DNA of 64,000 bases from Mycetohabitans endofungorum (lineage in GTDB: Bacteria; Pseudomonadota; Gammaproteobacteria; Burkholderiales; Burkholderiaceae), in the NCBI RefSeq assembly GCF_002927045.1, contig NZ_PRDW01000001.1, positions 301,462 through 365,461 on the forward strand, read 5' to 3'. The translations under genes and the position numbers were made by a program. Positions within the stretch are counted from its first letter, which is position 1. Each line of letters starts with the position of its first letter. This document shows, one piece after another, positions 55,004 through 64,000 of this stretch. Below the pieces are notes generated by a model. The model saw only the letters and a list, made by a program, of their open reading frames with translations, was not told the DNA's origin and did no database searches.

Positions 55004-57778
55004 ATGCTTGAAAATCGGAACCTCGAAGGCAAGACCCTGCTATTGGTCGATGGTTCGAGCTATCTATACCGGGCCTACCATGCGATGCCGGACTTGCGCG
55101 GGCCGGACGGTGGTCCGACGGGTGCGCTGTACGGTCTCATCAACATGATGAGGCGATTGCGTCGCGACATTCCCGCAGAGTATAGCGCGTGCGTGTTCGA
55201 TGCGAAGGGCAAGACGTTTCGCGACGACTGGTATCCGGACTACAAGGCGCACCGTCCGCCGATGCCCGAGGATTTGTCCCAGCAGATCGAGCCAATCCAC
55301 GTCGCGGTGCGTGCGCTCGGTTGGCCGCTGCTGATGATCGAGCGCGTGGAGGCCGACGACGTGATCGGCACGCTGGCGGTGCGCGCCGCGCAGGCCGGCA
55401 TGAACGTGGTGGTGTCCACGGGCGACAAGGACCTCGCGCAACTAGTGAACGAGCGTGTCACGTTGATCAATACGATGACCAACGAGCGGCTCGATCGCGA
55501 CGGTGTGATCGCGAAGTTCGGCGTACCCCCCGAGCGTATCGTTGACTATCTGACGTTGATTGGCGATACCGTCGACAACGTGCCGGGCGTGGACAAGTGC
55601 GGCCCGAAGACCGCGCTCAAATGGCTCGCGCAGTATCAGACGCTAGACGGCATCATCGAGCACGCGAACGATATCAAGGGTGCGGTCGGCGACAACCTGC
55701 GTCGTGCGCTCCCGTTCCTGCCCACCGCGCGCCGGCTCGTCACCGTGCATACGGAATGCGACCTGTCCCCGCACGTGCAGTCCATTGCCGCGTCGCTGCA
55801 GGCGCGGGCAGAAGCCAAGGACGAATTGCGCGACATCTATTTGCGGCACGGCTTCAAGACGTGGTTGCGCGAGCTCGACAGCGAGGCCGGACCCGACACG
55901 TTCGCGGCCACGGCCGACGGCGGGGTCGCGCTCGGTCCGGGCGCGGTCGAGCCGGCGCCGGCGACCGACATCGAGCGGCAGTACGAAACGGTCAACGCAT
56001 GGGAACAGTTCGAGCGGTGGCTGGCGGTGATCGAGGCGGCACCCCTTACGTCGTTTGACACCGAGACCACGTCGCTGGACCCGATGCGCGCACGTATCGT
56101 CGGCGTATCGTTTGCGACCGCGCCCGGGCGCGCCGCATATATTCCGCTCGCGCACCGCGGGCCGGATCACCCGGTGCAACTGCCGCGCGATGAGGTGCTC
56201 GCGCGGCTCAAGCCGTGGCTGGAGAGCCCTGCGCACAAGAAGGTTGGCCAGCATCTGAAGTATGACGCACAGGTCTTGGCCAACCATGGCATCACGCTGG
56301 CCGGCATCGAGCACGATACGCTGCTCGAATCGTATGTGCTCGAATCGCACCGTCCGCACGACATGGACAATCTCGCGACGCGGCACCTCGGCGTGAAAAC
56401 GATCAAGTACGAAGACGTCGCCGGAAAGGGCGCGGCGCAAATCGGCTTCGACGAGGTCTCGGTGGACGTGGCCACCGAATATTCCGCCGAGGATGCCGAC
56501 ATCACGTTGCGGTTGCACCAGGTGCTGTATCCGCAGATCCAGGTCGAGAAAGGGCTGGACTACGTTTACCGATCGATCGAGCTGCCGACGGCGCGCGTGC
56601 TGCAGATCATCGAGCGCAACGGCGTGCTGATCGACAAGGACCGGCTCGTTGCGCAGAGCAACGAGCTTGGCATCCGGATGCTGGAGTTGCAGGCCGAGGC
56701 GTACGCATTAGCTGGCGGCGAGTTTAATTTGAATTCGCCGAAGCAGATCGGCGAGATCTTCTTCCAGCGGTTGCAGCTGCCGGTGATCAAGAAGACCCCG
56801 TCAGGCGCGCCGTCCACCGACGAGGACGTATTGCAGAAGCTCGCCGAGGACTATCCGCTGCCGAAGGTGTTGCTCGACTACCGTGCGTTGACCAAACTCA
56901 AGTCGACCTATACGGACAAGCTGCCGAAGATGATCAACTCGGACACCGGCCGCGTGCATACCAACTATGCACAGGCGGTAGCCGTGACCGGGCGGCTTGC
57001 GTCCAATGATCCGAATCTGCAGAACATCCCGGTTCGCACGCCGGAAGGGCGGCGCATCCGCGAAGCGTTCATCGCGCCGCCGGGCAGTAGCATCGTCTCG
57101 GCTGATTACTCGCAGATCGAGTTGCGCATCATGGCGCACATCTCGGGCGACGCGTCGCTGATGGCGGCCTTCGAGCACGGCGAGGACGTGCACCGCGCGA
57201 CCGCGTCGGAAATCTTCGGCGTGACGCGGCAGGAGGTCACGAGCGAGCAACGGCGCATCGCGAAAGTCATCAATTTCGGCTTGATCTATGGCATGAGCGC
57301 GTTTGGCCTCGCATCGAATCTGGGCATCGCGCGCGACGCGGCCAAGCTCTATATCGACCGCTATTTTGCCCGCTACCCGGGAGTCGCCCGGTATATGGAC
57401 GAGACGCGGATGGAGGCGAAATCGCGCGGTTTCGTCCAGACCGTGTTTGGTCGCCGGCTGTGGCTGCCGGAGATCAACGGTGGCAATGGCCCGCGCCGTC
57501 AGGCCGCCGAGCGCGCCGCGATTAACGCGCCGATGCAAGGTACCGCGGCCGACCTGATCAAGCTGTCGATGATCGCCGTGCAGAATTGGCTCGAGCGCGC
57601 GCGCGTCAAGTCACGGTTAATCATGCAGGTCCATGACGAACTGGTGCTGGAGGTGCCTGACGATGAATTGGAAGTCATCCGCGCCAAGGTGCCCGAGCTG
57701 ATGTGTTCGATCGCCAAGCTTAACGTGCCGCTGGTCGCCGAGTTGGGCGCGGGCGCCAACTGGGAGGAAGCGCATTGA
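55004..57778 (+). CDS. polA: DNA polymerase I
   Basis: Pol I fills repair gaps and removes RNA primers. The 924-residue protein has the 5'-3' exonuclease (1-290; LLVDGSSYLYRAYHAMPDL, STGDKDLAQLV, GVDKCGPKTA), a proofreading 3'-5' exonuclease (about 325-510) that keeps SFDTETTSLDP, and the family A polymerase (about 530-924) with ADYSQIELRIMAHIS, RRIAKVINFGLIYGMS and VHDELVLEVP. All key acidic residues are visible. ATG at 55004 gives the conserved start; no clear ribosome site precedes it because the divergent LOG gene begins 1 nt away. Confidence 0.96.
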   Translation: MLENRNLEGKTLLLVDGSSYLYRAYHAMPDLRGPDGGPTGALYGLINMMRRLRRDIPAEYSACVFDAKGKTFRDDWYPDYKAHRPPMPEDLSQQIEPIHVAVRALGWPLLMIERVEADDVIGTLAVRAAQAGMNVVVSTGDKDLAQLVNERVTLINTMTNERLDRDGVIAKFGVPPERIVDYLTLIGDTVDNVPGVDKCGPKTALKWLAQYQTLDGIIEHANDIKGAVGDNLRRALPFLPTARRLVTVHTECDLSPHVQSIAASLQARAEAKDELRDIYLRHGFKTWLRELDSEAGPDTFAATADGGVALGPGAVEPAPATDIERQYETVNAWEQFERWLAVIEAAPLTSFDTETTSLDPMRARIVGVSFATAPGRAAYIPLAHRGPDHPVQLPRDEVLARLKPWLESPAHKKVGQHLKYDAQVLANHGITLAGIEHDTLLESYVLESHRPHDMDNLATRHLGVKTIKYEDVAGKGAAQIGFDEVSVDVATEYSAEDADITLRLHQVLYPQIQVEKGLDYVYRSIELPTARVLQIIERNGVLIDKDRLVAQSNELGIRMLELQAEAYALAGGEFNLNSPKQIGEIFFQRLQLPVIKKTPSGAPSTDEDVLQKLAEDYPLPKVLLDYRALTKLKSTYTDKLPKMINSDTGRVHTNYAQAVAVTGRLASNDPNLQNIPVRTPEGRRIREAFIAPPGSSIVSADYSQIELRIMAHISGDASLMAAFEHGEDVHRATASEIFGVTRQEVTSEQRRIAKVINFGLIYGMSAFGLASNLGIARDAAKLYIDRYFARYPGVARYMDETRMEAKSRGFVQTVFGRRLWLPEINGGNGPRRQAAERAAINAPMQGTAADLIKLSMIAVQNWLERARVKSRLIMQVHDELVLEVPDDELEVIRAKVPELMCSIAKLNVPLVAELGAGANWEEAH

Positions 57779-57838
57779 CGCCGGGTGTCCGGCGTTGTCG
57801 GCGCCATGCGAATGATGGTTAACGACGGAGGTATCGGC

Positions 57839-59302
57839 ATGCATCGGATCATTGTGGTCGGCGGCGGCGCCGGCGGATTGGAACTGGTCACGCGGCTCGG
57901 CAACCGGTTCGGGGCGCGGCGCACGTCGCAGCGCGTCAGCGTGGTACTCGTGGACCGCTATCCGACCCACATCTGGAAGCCGCTGTTGCACGAGGTGGCG
58001 GCCGGCAGCATGGATCCGTTTACGCACCAGATTGAGTATGCGGCGCAGGCGCGCTGGCACGGTTTCGAATTCCAGCAGGGCGAGTTGCTTGGGTTGAATC
58101 GCACCGCAAAGACGATCTGCGTGAGCGCGGTGCGCGACGAGGATGACATCGAGCTGCTGCCTGAGCGCACGCTCGCCTACGACACGCTGGTGATCGCAAT
58201 TGGCAGTACCACGCATTTCTTTGGCGTAACCGGCGCCGCGCAGCACGCGATCGCACTCGATACGGTCGCGCAGGCAGAACGCTTCCGACGCCGCCTGATC
58301 GCCGCGTGCATGCGCGCGCAGCGGCCGCTGTCCAGCGCCGACGTGGCGGCCGACGGTACACCCGCGGCCGCCGTGCCGCACCCGCAAGCGGTGGGGCACG
58401 GGCCGCTGCCCGGCGGCGCTGCCAGCCCGGCGCACGGCGGGCCGGCCAGCGCTGCACACGGCGGGGCGGTCAGCGTTGCGCAGGGTGGGGCGGCCAGCCC
58501 GCGGATCCAGATCGCGATCGTCGGCGGGGGTGCCACCGGCGTCGAGCTGTCGGCCGAACTGCGCAACACGGCGCATGTACTGGCCGCGTATGGCTTGCAC
58601 AAACTCGATCCCGTCACCGACATCGGCATCGTGTTGATCGAGGCCGGTTCGCGGATCCTGCCGGCGTTGCCGGAACGCGTTTCAGCCGCAACGGCGGCGC
58701 TGTTGCGCCGGCTCAACGTCTCGGTGATGACCGGTGAAGCGGTATCGGAAGTGCGCGTCGGCGAGGTCGTCACGGGCAGCGGAAAGGTGTTGCGCGCCGA
58801 CTTGACCGTGTGGGCGGCTGGCATCAAGGCGCCGCCGGTGCTCGCGCTGCTTGATGGGCTGGCCGTCAACAAACTCGGCCAGCTGGTCGTGCGTTCGACG
58901 TTGCAAACCGAGAGCGACGACGACATTTTTGCGCTTGGCGATTGCGCGGCATGTCCGTGGCCCGAGGCCAAGCGGACGGTGCCGCCCCGTGCCCAGGCGG
59001 CGCACCAGCAAGCGAGTTTCCTGCTCGAAGCGCTGCGCGCGCGTCTGGACGGGCGCGCTTTGCCCACCTATACGTATCGCGACTTCGGCTCTCTCGTCTC
59101 GCTGGGCCACAACGCAATCGGTAATCTGATGGGTGGCCTGATCGGCAAGAGCCTATTCGTCGAGGGGCTCTTTGCGCGATTCATGTATCAATCGCTGTAC
59201 CGGATGCATATCGCCGCATTGCATGGCTATGGTCGGATGCTACTCGACATGCTCGCGCACGGACTGCGGCGCACCACACGGCCGCGGGTCAAGCTGCACT
59301 GA
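57839..59302 (+). CDS. Type II NADH dehydrogenase (NAD(P)/FAD-dependent)
   Basis: A 487-residue flavoprotein of the NDH-2 family, which passes electrons from NADH to quinone without pumping protons. The FAD motif IIVVGGGAGGLELVTRLG starts the protein, AIVGGGATGVELSAELR is the NADH-binding loop, and DDIFALGDCAACPW is the second FAD motif. The C-terminal amphipathic region (about 420-487) suits membrane attachment. ATG at 57839 is chosen for GGAGG at 57827-57831. Between about residues 170 and 222 there is a Gly/Ala/Pro insertion with an 8-residue tandem repeat, just before the NADH motif. Confidence 0.9.
   Translation: MHRIIVVGGGAGGLELVTRLGNRFGARRTSQRVSVVLVDRYPTHIWKPLLHEVAAGSMDPFTHQIEYAAQARWHGFEFQQGELLGLNRTAKTICVSAVRDEDDIELLPERTLAYDTLVIAIGSTTHFFGVTGAAQHAIALDTVAQAERFRRRLIAACMRAQRPLSSADVAADGTPAAAVPHPQAVGHGPLPGGAASPAHGGPASAAHGGAVSVAQGGAASPRIQIAIVGGGATGVELSAELRNTAHVLAAYGLHKLDPVTDIGIVLIEAGSRILPALPERVSAATAALLRRLNVSVMTGEAVSEVRVGEVVTGSGKVLRADLTVWAAGIKAPPVLALLDGLAVNKLGQLVVRSTLQTESDDDIFALGDCAACPWPEAKRTVPPRAQAAHQQASFLLEALRARLDGRALPTYTYRDFGSLVSLGHNAIGNLMGGLIGKSLFVEGLFARFMYQSLYRMHIAALHGYGRMLLDMLAHGLRRTTRPRVKLH
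58412..58504. repeat. 24-bp in-frame tandem repeats in the NDH-2 gene
   Basis: Units at 58412-58435, 58436-58459, 58460-58483 and a partial fourth to 58504, encoding GGAASPAH, GGPASAAH, GGAVSVAQ and GGAASPR. The 24-bp length keeps the reading frame. Confidence 0.85.
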
Positions 59303-59314
59303 GCCCGTGGCCAG

Positions 59315-60184
59315 TCAGGGCTGTGCGCCGGTGGCAACAGGCCTGGCCGGGTCCGCGACCCATTCGCTCCAGGACCCGGCGTACAGTACCGCGCCATGCA
59401 ATCCGGCGATTTCCATCGCAAGCGCATTGTGGCACGCGGTGACGCCGGAGCCGCAGTACAGAATCGTGCGCTCCGGTGCAGTATCGCCGAGCACCGCGCA
59501 CAATTCGTCGCGCAACGTGTGGGCGGGCTTGAAGCGGCCGTCGGTGGCGAGGTTATCTTTGAAGAAGCGATGGCGAGCACCTGGGATGTGGCCGGCGACC
59601 GGGTCGATCGTCTCGTTCTCGCCGCGATAGCGGTCTGGTGCCCGGGCGTCGAGCATCCGGCACGCGGTCGCGTTCATCTGTTGCTGCACGCCATAGACGT
59701 CGATACTGATCGACAGCGGCTGCGATGGTGTAAACGTGCCGGGGGTGATGGCCGGTATCGCGTTGTCCAACGGCTGCCCGGCGGCTTGCCATGCCTGCAG
59801 CCCGCCATCGAGCAACGCCACCTCCTCGTGGCCCAGCCAGCGCAGCAGCCACCACAGCCGTGCGGCGAACATGCCGCCTTGCGCGTCGTAAGCGACCACC
59901 TGTACGCCGCGGCTCAAGCCCCGCTGCGCGAGCCGGCGTGCGAGCGTGTCGCGTTCAGGCAGCGGATGGCGCCCGTTGGTGCCAGTCTTCGGTCCGGATA
60001 GGTCGCGGTCGATATCCAGGTACTGTGCCCCCGGGATGTGCGCAGCGTCATACGCGGCCGCGCCGGCCGACGTGTCGGCCAGATCGAAGCGGCAGTCGAA
60101 GATGAGCGTGGTTACGCCGGGTGTGGCGAGCCGGGTGGCCAAATTCTCGGTGGAAATCAGCGTGGTGTAGCGATGCTGCGGCAT
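59315..60184 (-). CDS. sseA: 3-mercaptopyruvate/thiosulfate sulfurtransferase
   Basis: A 289-residue rhodanese with two domains: an inactive N-terminal one (1-140) and a catalytic C-terminal one (about 160-285) with the active-site loop CGSGVTA, the form typical of 3-mercaptopyruvate sulfurtransferase. The interdomain arginine is in AHIPGA and GHIPGARH contexts. ATG at 60184. It lies 12 bp from the convergent NDH-2 stop. Confidence 0.92.
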   Translation of the reverse strand: MPQHRYTTLISTENLATRLATPGVTTLIFDCRFDLADTSAGAAAYDAAHIPGAQYLDIDRDLSGPKTGTNGRHPLPERDTLARRLAQRGLSRGVQVVAYDAQGGMFAARLWWLLRWLGHEEVALLDGGLQAWQAAGQPLDNAIPAITPGTFTPSQPLSISIDVYGVQQQMNATACRMLDARAPDRYRGENETIDPVAGHIPGARHRFFKDNLATDGRFKPAHTLRDELCAVLGDTAPERTILYCGSGVTACHNALAMEIAGLHGAVLYAGSWSEWVADPARPVATGAQP

Positions 60185-60243
60185 GACGAATCTCCTGGCG
60201 AGGCGGTCATGACATCGACCTGGGGCGAACTAACCCTAGTCTA

Positions 60244-60271
60244 AACAAAAAAGCCGGACCTTAGTCCGGCT
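60244..60271 (-). terminator. Rho-independent terminator of the Rieske oxygenase gene
   Basis: On the minus strand a perfect 8-bp stem AGCCGGAC/GTCCGGCT (60271-60264 with 60259-60252) closes on a TAAG loop and is followed by TTTTTTGT (60251-60244). It starts 20 nt after the stop codon of the Rieske gene. Confidence 0.88.
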
Positions 60272-60291
60272 CGACTAGTCGCAAGCGCGTG

Positions 60292-61398
60292 TTAAATCGT
60301 GCCGAGCTCGCGGCGCAGGAACTCGTGGAAATGCTGCATGCCGTCTTCCATCGGGCTTTGGTACGGGCCCACTTGGGATTCGCCGCGTGCAAGCAGCGCG
60401 CGACGTCCAGCATCCATTCGTTCGGCGATCTCGTCGTCCTCGACGGCGGTCTCTAGATAGGCCGCGCGCTCGGCTTCAACCATCTCGCGCTCGAACAGCG
60501 CCACTTCCTCCGGATAGTAGAACTCGACGATGTTCGTCGTGCGCTGCACGCCGCGCGGGATCAGATACGACACGATGAGTACGTGCGGGTACCATTCGAT
60601 CATCACGTTCGGGTAGTACACCATCCAGATCGCACCGAAATCCGGTGGCGCGCCGTTGCGGAACTTTAGCAACTGGTCGTGCCACTTGCGGTATGTCGGC
60701 GAGCCCGGATTCGCGAGGGCGCTGTGTACACCGACTGTCTGCACGCTGTACCAGTCGCTGAATTCCCATCGCAGATCATCGCACGAGACGAAATTACCGA
60801 GTCCAGGATGGAACGGGACGACGTGATAGTCTTCGAGATAGACCTCGATGAACGTCTTCCAGTTGTAGTTGCACTCGTGAACTTCGGTGTGATCGTACAG
60901 GTACCCGGAAAAGTCGAAGTGGCTCGCCGGGCCCAGGCGCGCAAGATCGCGTGCGACGTCCCGGCCGTTGCGTTCGAACAGCATTCCGTGCCAGGACTGC
61001 AGTGGCGTGGCGCCCAGGTTCAGGCACGGATTGTCCGAAAAGTGCGGCGCGCCGAGCAGCTCGCCGCCCAGGTCGTATGTCCAGCGGTGCAGCGGGCAGA
61101 TGATGTTCTCAACATGGCCACGACCATTGAGCATGATGGCCTGCCGGTGCCGGCATACGTTTGACAGCAGTTCGATACGACCGTGCGGATTGCGCACCAG
61201 TATACGGCCCTCATTCTCTGCGGGCAGCGCAAAATAGTCCCCCGCTTCCGGCACCATCAGTTCATGGCCGATGTAGCGTGGACCGCGTTTGAACAGGACG
61301 TCGAGCTCGCGTGCGAGGAGCGCCTCGTCGAAATAGGCTGAAACAGGCAGCTGGCCGTGAATAGACTTGAGCTGCAGAGCATTGCTCAGATTGGACAT
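60292..61398 (-). CDS. Rieske ring-hydroxylating oxygenase, large subunit type
   Basis: A 368-residue non-haem iron oxygenase. The Rieske [2Fe-2S] ligands are Cys82/His84 (CRH) and Cys101/His104 (CPLH); the mononuclear iron site is Asp190-X-His192-X4-His197 in EDYHVVPFHPG. All are intact, so an active oxygenase is expected. The substrate cannot be read from sequence; no reductase or ferredoxin gene is adjacent. ATG at 61398 has GGGAG upstream; a GTG two codons earlier is possible. It is divergent from xseB-ispA-dxs. Confidence 0.9.
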   Translation of the reverse strand: MSNLSNALQLKSIHGQLPVSAYFDEALLARELDVLFKRGPRYIGHELMVPEAGDYFALPAENEGRILVRNPHGRIELLSNVCRHRQAIMLNGRGHVENIICPLHRWTYDLGGELLGAPHFSDNPCLNLGATPLQSWHGMLFERNGRDVARDLARLGPASHFDFSGYLYDHTEVHECNYNWKTFIEVYLEDYHVVPFHPGLGNFVSCDDLRWEFSDWYSVQTVGVHSALANPGSPTYRKWHDQLLKFRNGAPPDFGAIWMVYYPNVMIEWYPHVLIVSYLIPRGVQRTTNIVEFYYPEEVALFEREMVEAERAAYLETAVEDDEIAERMDAGRRALLARGESQVGPYQSPMEDGMQHFHEFLRRELGTI

Positions 61399-61650
61399 TC
61401 CCACTCCCGTGCAGACGTGAAAGCAGTGAACAACCCAACCATCGAAAAATCGATTTAGGGAAACCCAAGATTATACCCACTCCAGGCAAACGGGGGTATC
61501 TAAATCTTTGATCCGGATCGCATTTATGACGCGAATCCGGTCATCGGAGTATATTTGCCGGCCCGGCGTATTCGGCGCGCAGCACGTTGAGGTCGCATTC
61601 GCTGCCGGTCGGCCGGCGTTTGCCTTAAAATAGGTGACTTGCCAGAACAC

Positions 61651-61932
61651 ATGTGCATGATGCCCAACACCGCTTCCCAAGCCCCTGACGGGGCAGATGT
61701 CCCATTGCCGGACAATTACGAAACAGCGCTCGGCGAACTCGAGTCCCTGGTCGAGCGAATGGAAGGGGGCGCGTTGAGCCTCGAGGCGTCGCTTGCGGCA
61801 TATCGTCGCGGCGCAGCCCTTGTTGCGTATTGCCAACAGCAGCTCGAGAAAGTCGAGCAACAGGTTCGCGTACTTGATGGTGAGACGCTCAAGCCCCTCG
61901 ATCCAGCGATTGGCGACGGAGAGTGTGCATGA
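61651..61932 (+). CDS. xseB: Exodeoxyribonuclease VII small subunit
   Basis: XseB is the small subunit of exonuclease VII, which degrades single-stranded DNA with XseA. The helical protein of about 93 residues has the family motif YETALGELESLVERMEGG then LSLEASLAAYRRG. The start is uncertain: ATG at 61651, 61657 or 61660, none with a good ribosome site. Its stop overlaps the ispA start by 4 bp. xseA is not in the window. Confidence 0.9.
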   Translation: MCMMPNTASQAPDGADVPLPDNYETALGELESLVERMEGGALSLEASLAAYRRGAALVAYCQQQLEKVEQQVRVLDGETLKPLDPAIGDGECA

Positions 61933-62819
61933 GCGCCACGGCATTTGACGAATGGGTACGCAACGTTCTAGCACGAACCGAAGCGGCGCTCTCGGCGGTG
62001 CTGCCGCCGGCGGACGTCGAGCCGATGCGGCTGCATCAGGCGATGCGCTATGCGGTGCTGGACGGCGGCAAGCGTGTACGCCCGATGTTGTGCCACGCAG
62101 CGGGCCAGGCGCTGGGCGCGCCTGCTCAGCGGCTTGATGCGGCGGCCTGCGCGCTCGAGTTGATCCACGTGTACTCGCTGGTTCACGACGATTTGCCGTC
62201 GATGGACGACGATGATATGCGTCGCGGCAAGCCGACGGTGCACGTGCAGTACGACGAGGCAACAGGGTTGCTCGTCGGCGACGCGCTGCAATCGCAAGCG
62301 TTTATCGCGCTCGCCTCGGACGCGCTCGACGCGCACCGGCAGGCCGCGTTGATGCGCGAACTCGCTTGCGCGAGCGGCTCGCTCGGCATGGCGGGCGGGC
62401 AGGCAATCGACCTGGCGAGCGTGGGCATGCGGTTGTCGCGGACGCAGTTGGAGACGATGCATCGGATGAAGACCGGCGCGCTGCTGCGCGCGGCGGTCAA
62501 GATGGGAGCGCTGTGCGGTGACGGGCTGTCGGCCGACATCGAGGCCGGGCTCGATGCGTATGCGAAGGCGGTGGGTCTGGCGTTCCAGGTGGTCGACGAC
62601 ATCCTGGATGTGACGGCCGACTCGGTCACGCTTGGCAAGACAGCCGGTAAGGATGCGGCCAACGATAAACCGACCTACGTGTCGATTCTCGGGCTGCAGG
62701 CGTCGCGGGAACTCGCGGCGCAGCTGCGCCGCGACGCGCGTGCGGCGCTCGCGCCGCTGGGCGAGCGTGGGCTGCGGCTTGCGCAAATCGCTGACCTGGT
62801 GGTGGAGCGCGTGAATTGA
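61929..62819 (+). CDS. ispA: Farnesyl diphosphate synthase
   Basis: IspA condenses IPP with DMAPP and GPP to make farnesyl diphosphate for ubiquinone, undecaprenyl phosphate and hopanoids. The 296-residue trans-prenyltransferase has the first Asp-rich motif HDDLPSMDDDD (from Asp87) with the two-residue insertion typical of bacterial FPP synthases, GGKRVRP, and the second motif VVDDILD. The ATGA overlap with xseB indicates coupling. dxs follows after 137 bp, the common xseB-ispA-dxs order. Confidence 0.95.
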   Translation: MSATAFDEWVRNVLARTEAALSAVLPPADVEPMRLHQAMRYAVLDGGKRVRPMLCHAAGQALGAPAQRLDAAACALELIHVYSLVHDDLPSMDDDDMRRGKPTVHVQYDEATGLLVGDALQSQAFIALASDALDAHRQAALMRELACASGSLGMAGGQAIDLASVGMRLSRTQLETMHRMKTGALLRAAVKMGALCGDGLSADIEAGLDAYAKAVGLAFQVVDDILDVTADSVTLGKTAGKDAANDKPTYVSILGLQASRELAAQLRRDARAALAPLGERGLRLAQIADLVVERVN

Positions 62820-62956
62820 GCTGACGCGCCGGCGGCGGGCGTGGCGCCCGCGATCGCAGCGGCGGCTCGCCTGGCGGCCGGCGACGTGCAGCGCGAGGAC
62901 ACATTGGCCAGGAGCGTCGGCGTATGCGCCGCAGGATTGTCTGGAACGGAACGACG

Positions 62957-64000
62957 ATGTACGACTTGCTGAAAACCATCGATGACCCCGCCGCTCTGCG
63001 GCGCCTAGAACGCCGGCAGTTGCAGCCATTGGCCGATGAACTGCGTGCCTTCGTGCTCGACAGCGTATCGCAGACGGGCGGCCACCTGTCATCGAATCTC
63101 GGCACGGTCGAACTGACAATTGCACTGCACTATGTATTCGACACGCCAGCGGACCGGATCGTTTGGGACGTTGGCCACCAGACCTATCCGCACAAGATTT
63201 TGACCGGGCGGCGGGACCAGATGAGCACGCTGCGCCAACTTGGCGGCATCTCGGGTTTCCCGCGCCGTTGCGAATCGGAGTACGACACCTTCGGCACCGC
63301 GCATTCGAGCACGTCGATCTCGGCGGCGCTGGGCATGGCCGTTGCCAGCCAACTCAAGGGCGAAGACCGGTATGCGATCGCGGTGATTGGCGACGGTGCG
63401 ATGACCGCCGGCGAGGCATTCGAGGCACTGAACAACGCCGGCGTGTGTGAGGACATCCCGTTGTTAGTGATCCTGAACGACAACGACATGTCGATTTCGC
63501 CGCCGGTCGGTGCACTGAACCGGTACCTCGCGCGGCTGATGTCGGGCAAGTTCTATGCGACCGCGAAGAAAGGCGTCGAGCGGGTGCTGCGCCACGCGCC
63601 ACCGATGCTGGAGCTTGCGCGCAAGCTTGAGGAGCATGCAAAGGGCATGGTGGTGCCCGCGACGCTGTTCGAGGAATTTGGCTTTAATTACATTGGTCCG
63701 ATCGATGGGCACGACCTCGATTCGCTGATTCCAACGCTACAGAATATCCGTGGCTTGCGTGGTCCGCAGTTTCTGCACGTGGTGACAAAAAAGGGCCAGG
63801 GCTACAAGCTGGCCGAGGCCGATCCGGTGCTGTACCACGGTCCGGGCAAGTTCAATCCGGTCGAAGGCATCAAGCCGGTTGCGTCGTCGAAGAAGACGTA
63901 TACACAGGTCTTCGGCGAATGGCTGTGCGATGCGGCGGAACTGGACCCGCGGGTAGTGGGCATCACGCCGGCGATGCGCGAGGGCTCGGGGCTGGTGGAG
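62957..64000 (+). CDS. dxs: 1-deoxy-D-xylulose-5-phosphate synthase (5' part)
   Basis: Dxs joins pyruvate and glyceraldehyde 3-phosphate, the first step of the MEP isoprenoid pathway, with thiamine diphosphate. The window holds the first 348 codons and ends inside the gene with the frame open. The start is ATG at 62957 ([17 protein letters not shown]). Visible motifs: [31 protein letters not shown], the TPP motif [16 protein letters not shown], and [14 protein letters not shown]. The general-acid Glu of the second domain lies beyond the window edge. Confidence 0.95.
   Translation, partial: MYDLLKTIDDPAALRRLERRQLQPLADELRAFVLDSVSQTGGHLSSNLGTVELTIALHYVFDTPADRIVWDVGHQTYPHKILTGRRDQMSTLRQLGGISGFPRRCESEYDTFGTAHSSTSISAALGMAVASQLKGEDRYAIAVIGDGAMTAGEAFEALNNAGVCEDIPLLVILNDNDMSISPPVGALNRYLARLMSGKFYATAKKGVERVLRHAPPMLELARKLEEHAKGMVVPATLFEEFGFNYIGPIDGHDLDSLIPTLQNIRGLRGPQFLHVVTKKGQGYKLAEADPVLYHGPGKFNPVEGIKPVASSKKTYTQVFGEWLCDAAELDPRVVGITPAMREGSGLVE

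Overview
The window is a GC-rich bacterial chromosome segment. Its gene order (carAB-greA-yhbY-rlmE-ftsH-folP-glmM, pstSCAB-phoUBR-ppx, valS/galU next to uvrD-thrB-polA, xseB-ispA-dxs) and its protein sequences point to Burkholderia sensu lato. Several genes look decayed (two in-frame internal deletions, a truncated phage gene, no ppk beside ppx) and several proteins carry low-complexity or tandem-repeat insertions. That would suit a lineage with a shrinking genome, such as the endofungal Mycetohabitans group. This placement is inferred from protein similarity as I remember it; no search was run.

Layout. 0.1-11.8 kb: housekeeping genes for carbamoyl phosphate synthesis (carAB), transcript cleavage (greA), ribosome maturation (yhbY, rlmE), membrane proteolysis (ftsH), folate (folP) and UDP-GlcNAc precursor (glmM). 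11.9-20.6 kb: a complete Pho regulon block (Pho box, pstSCAB, phoU, phoB, phoR), then ppx. A set of 37-bp tandem repeats lies between phoR and ppx, where ppk might be expected. 20.7-32.3 kb: mixed metabolic and stress genes (AsnC/Lrp regulator, flavin reductase, msrA, DUF72, cfa, pdxH, tcdA, thioredoxin-TPR chaperone, EamA exporter, glnS, a glycine-zipper lipoprotein). 32.2-41.2 kb: a CoA-transferase remnant and an unknown membrane protein, divergent from alaS across a symmetric promoter; an MFS gene; and a LivH/LivM-LivG fusion/LivF importer with no binding-protein gene nearby. 41.3-50.5 kb: tusA, galU, valS, uvrD, a membrane protein, thrB and a DUF2782-type protein. 50.6-55.0 kb: amn, then a small degenerate integrative element of visibly lower GC (broken integrase, O-acyltransferase, truncated phage lysozyme), flanked by 36-bp copies of the amn 3' end, then a LOG-family gene. 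55.0-64.0 kb: polA, a type II NADH dehydrogenase, a mercaptopyruvate-type sulfurtransferase, a Rieske oxygenase, and the isoprenoid-precursor genes xseB-ispA-dxs (dxs runs off the end).

How the genes work together. PstSCAB imports phosphate and signals through PhoU to PhoR/PhoB, which probably drives the operon through the Pho box upstream of pstS; Ppx degrades polyphosphate. ispA and dxs supply isoprenoid precursors. The most notable observations are the amn-3'-end integration scar, the liv importer whose two sequence deviations fall in the same composite ATP site, the divergent palindromic alaS promoter, the in-frame internal deletion of the CoA-transferase, and the repeat-filled phoR-ppx gap.
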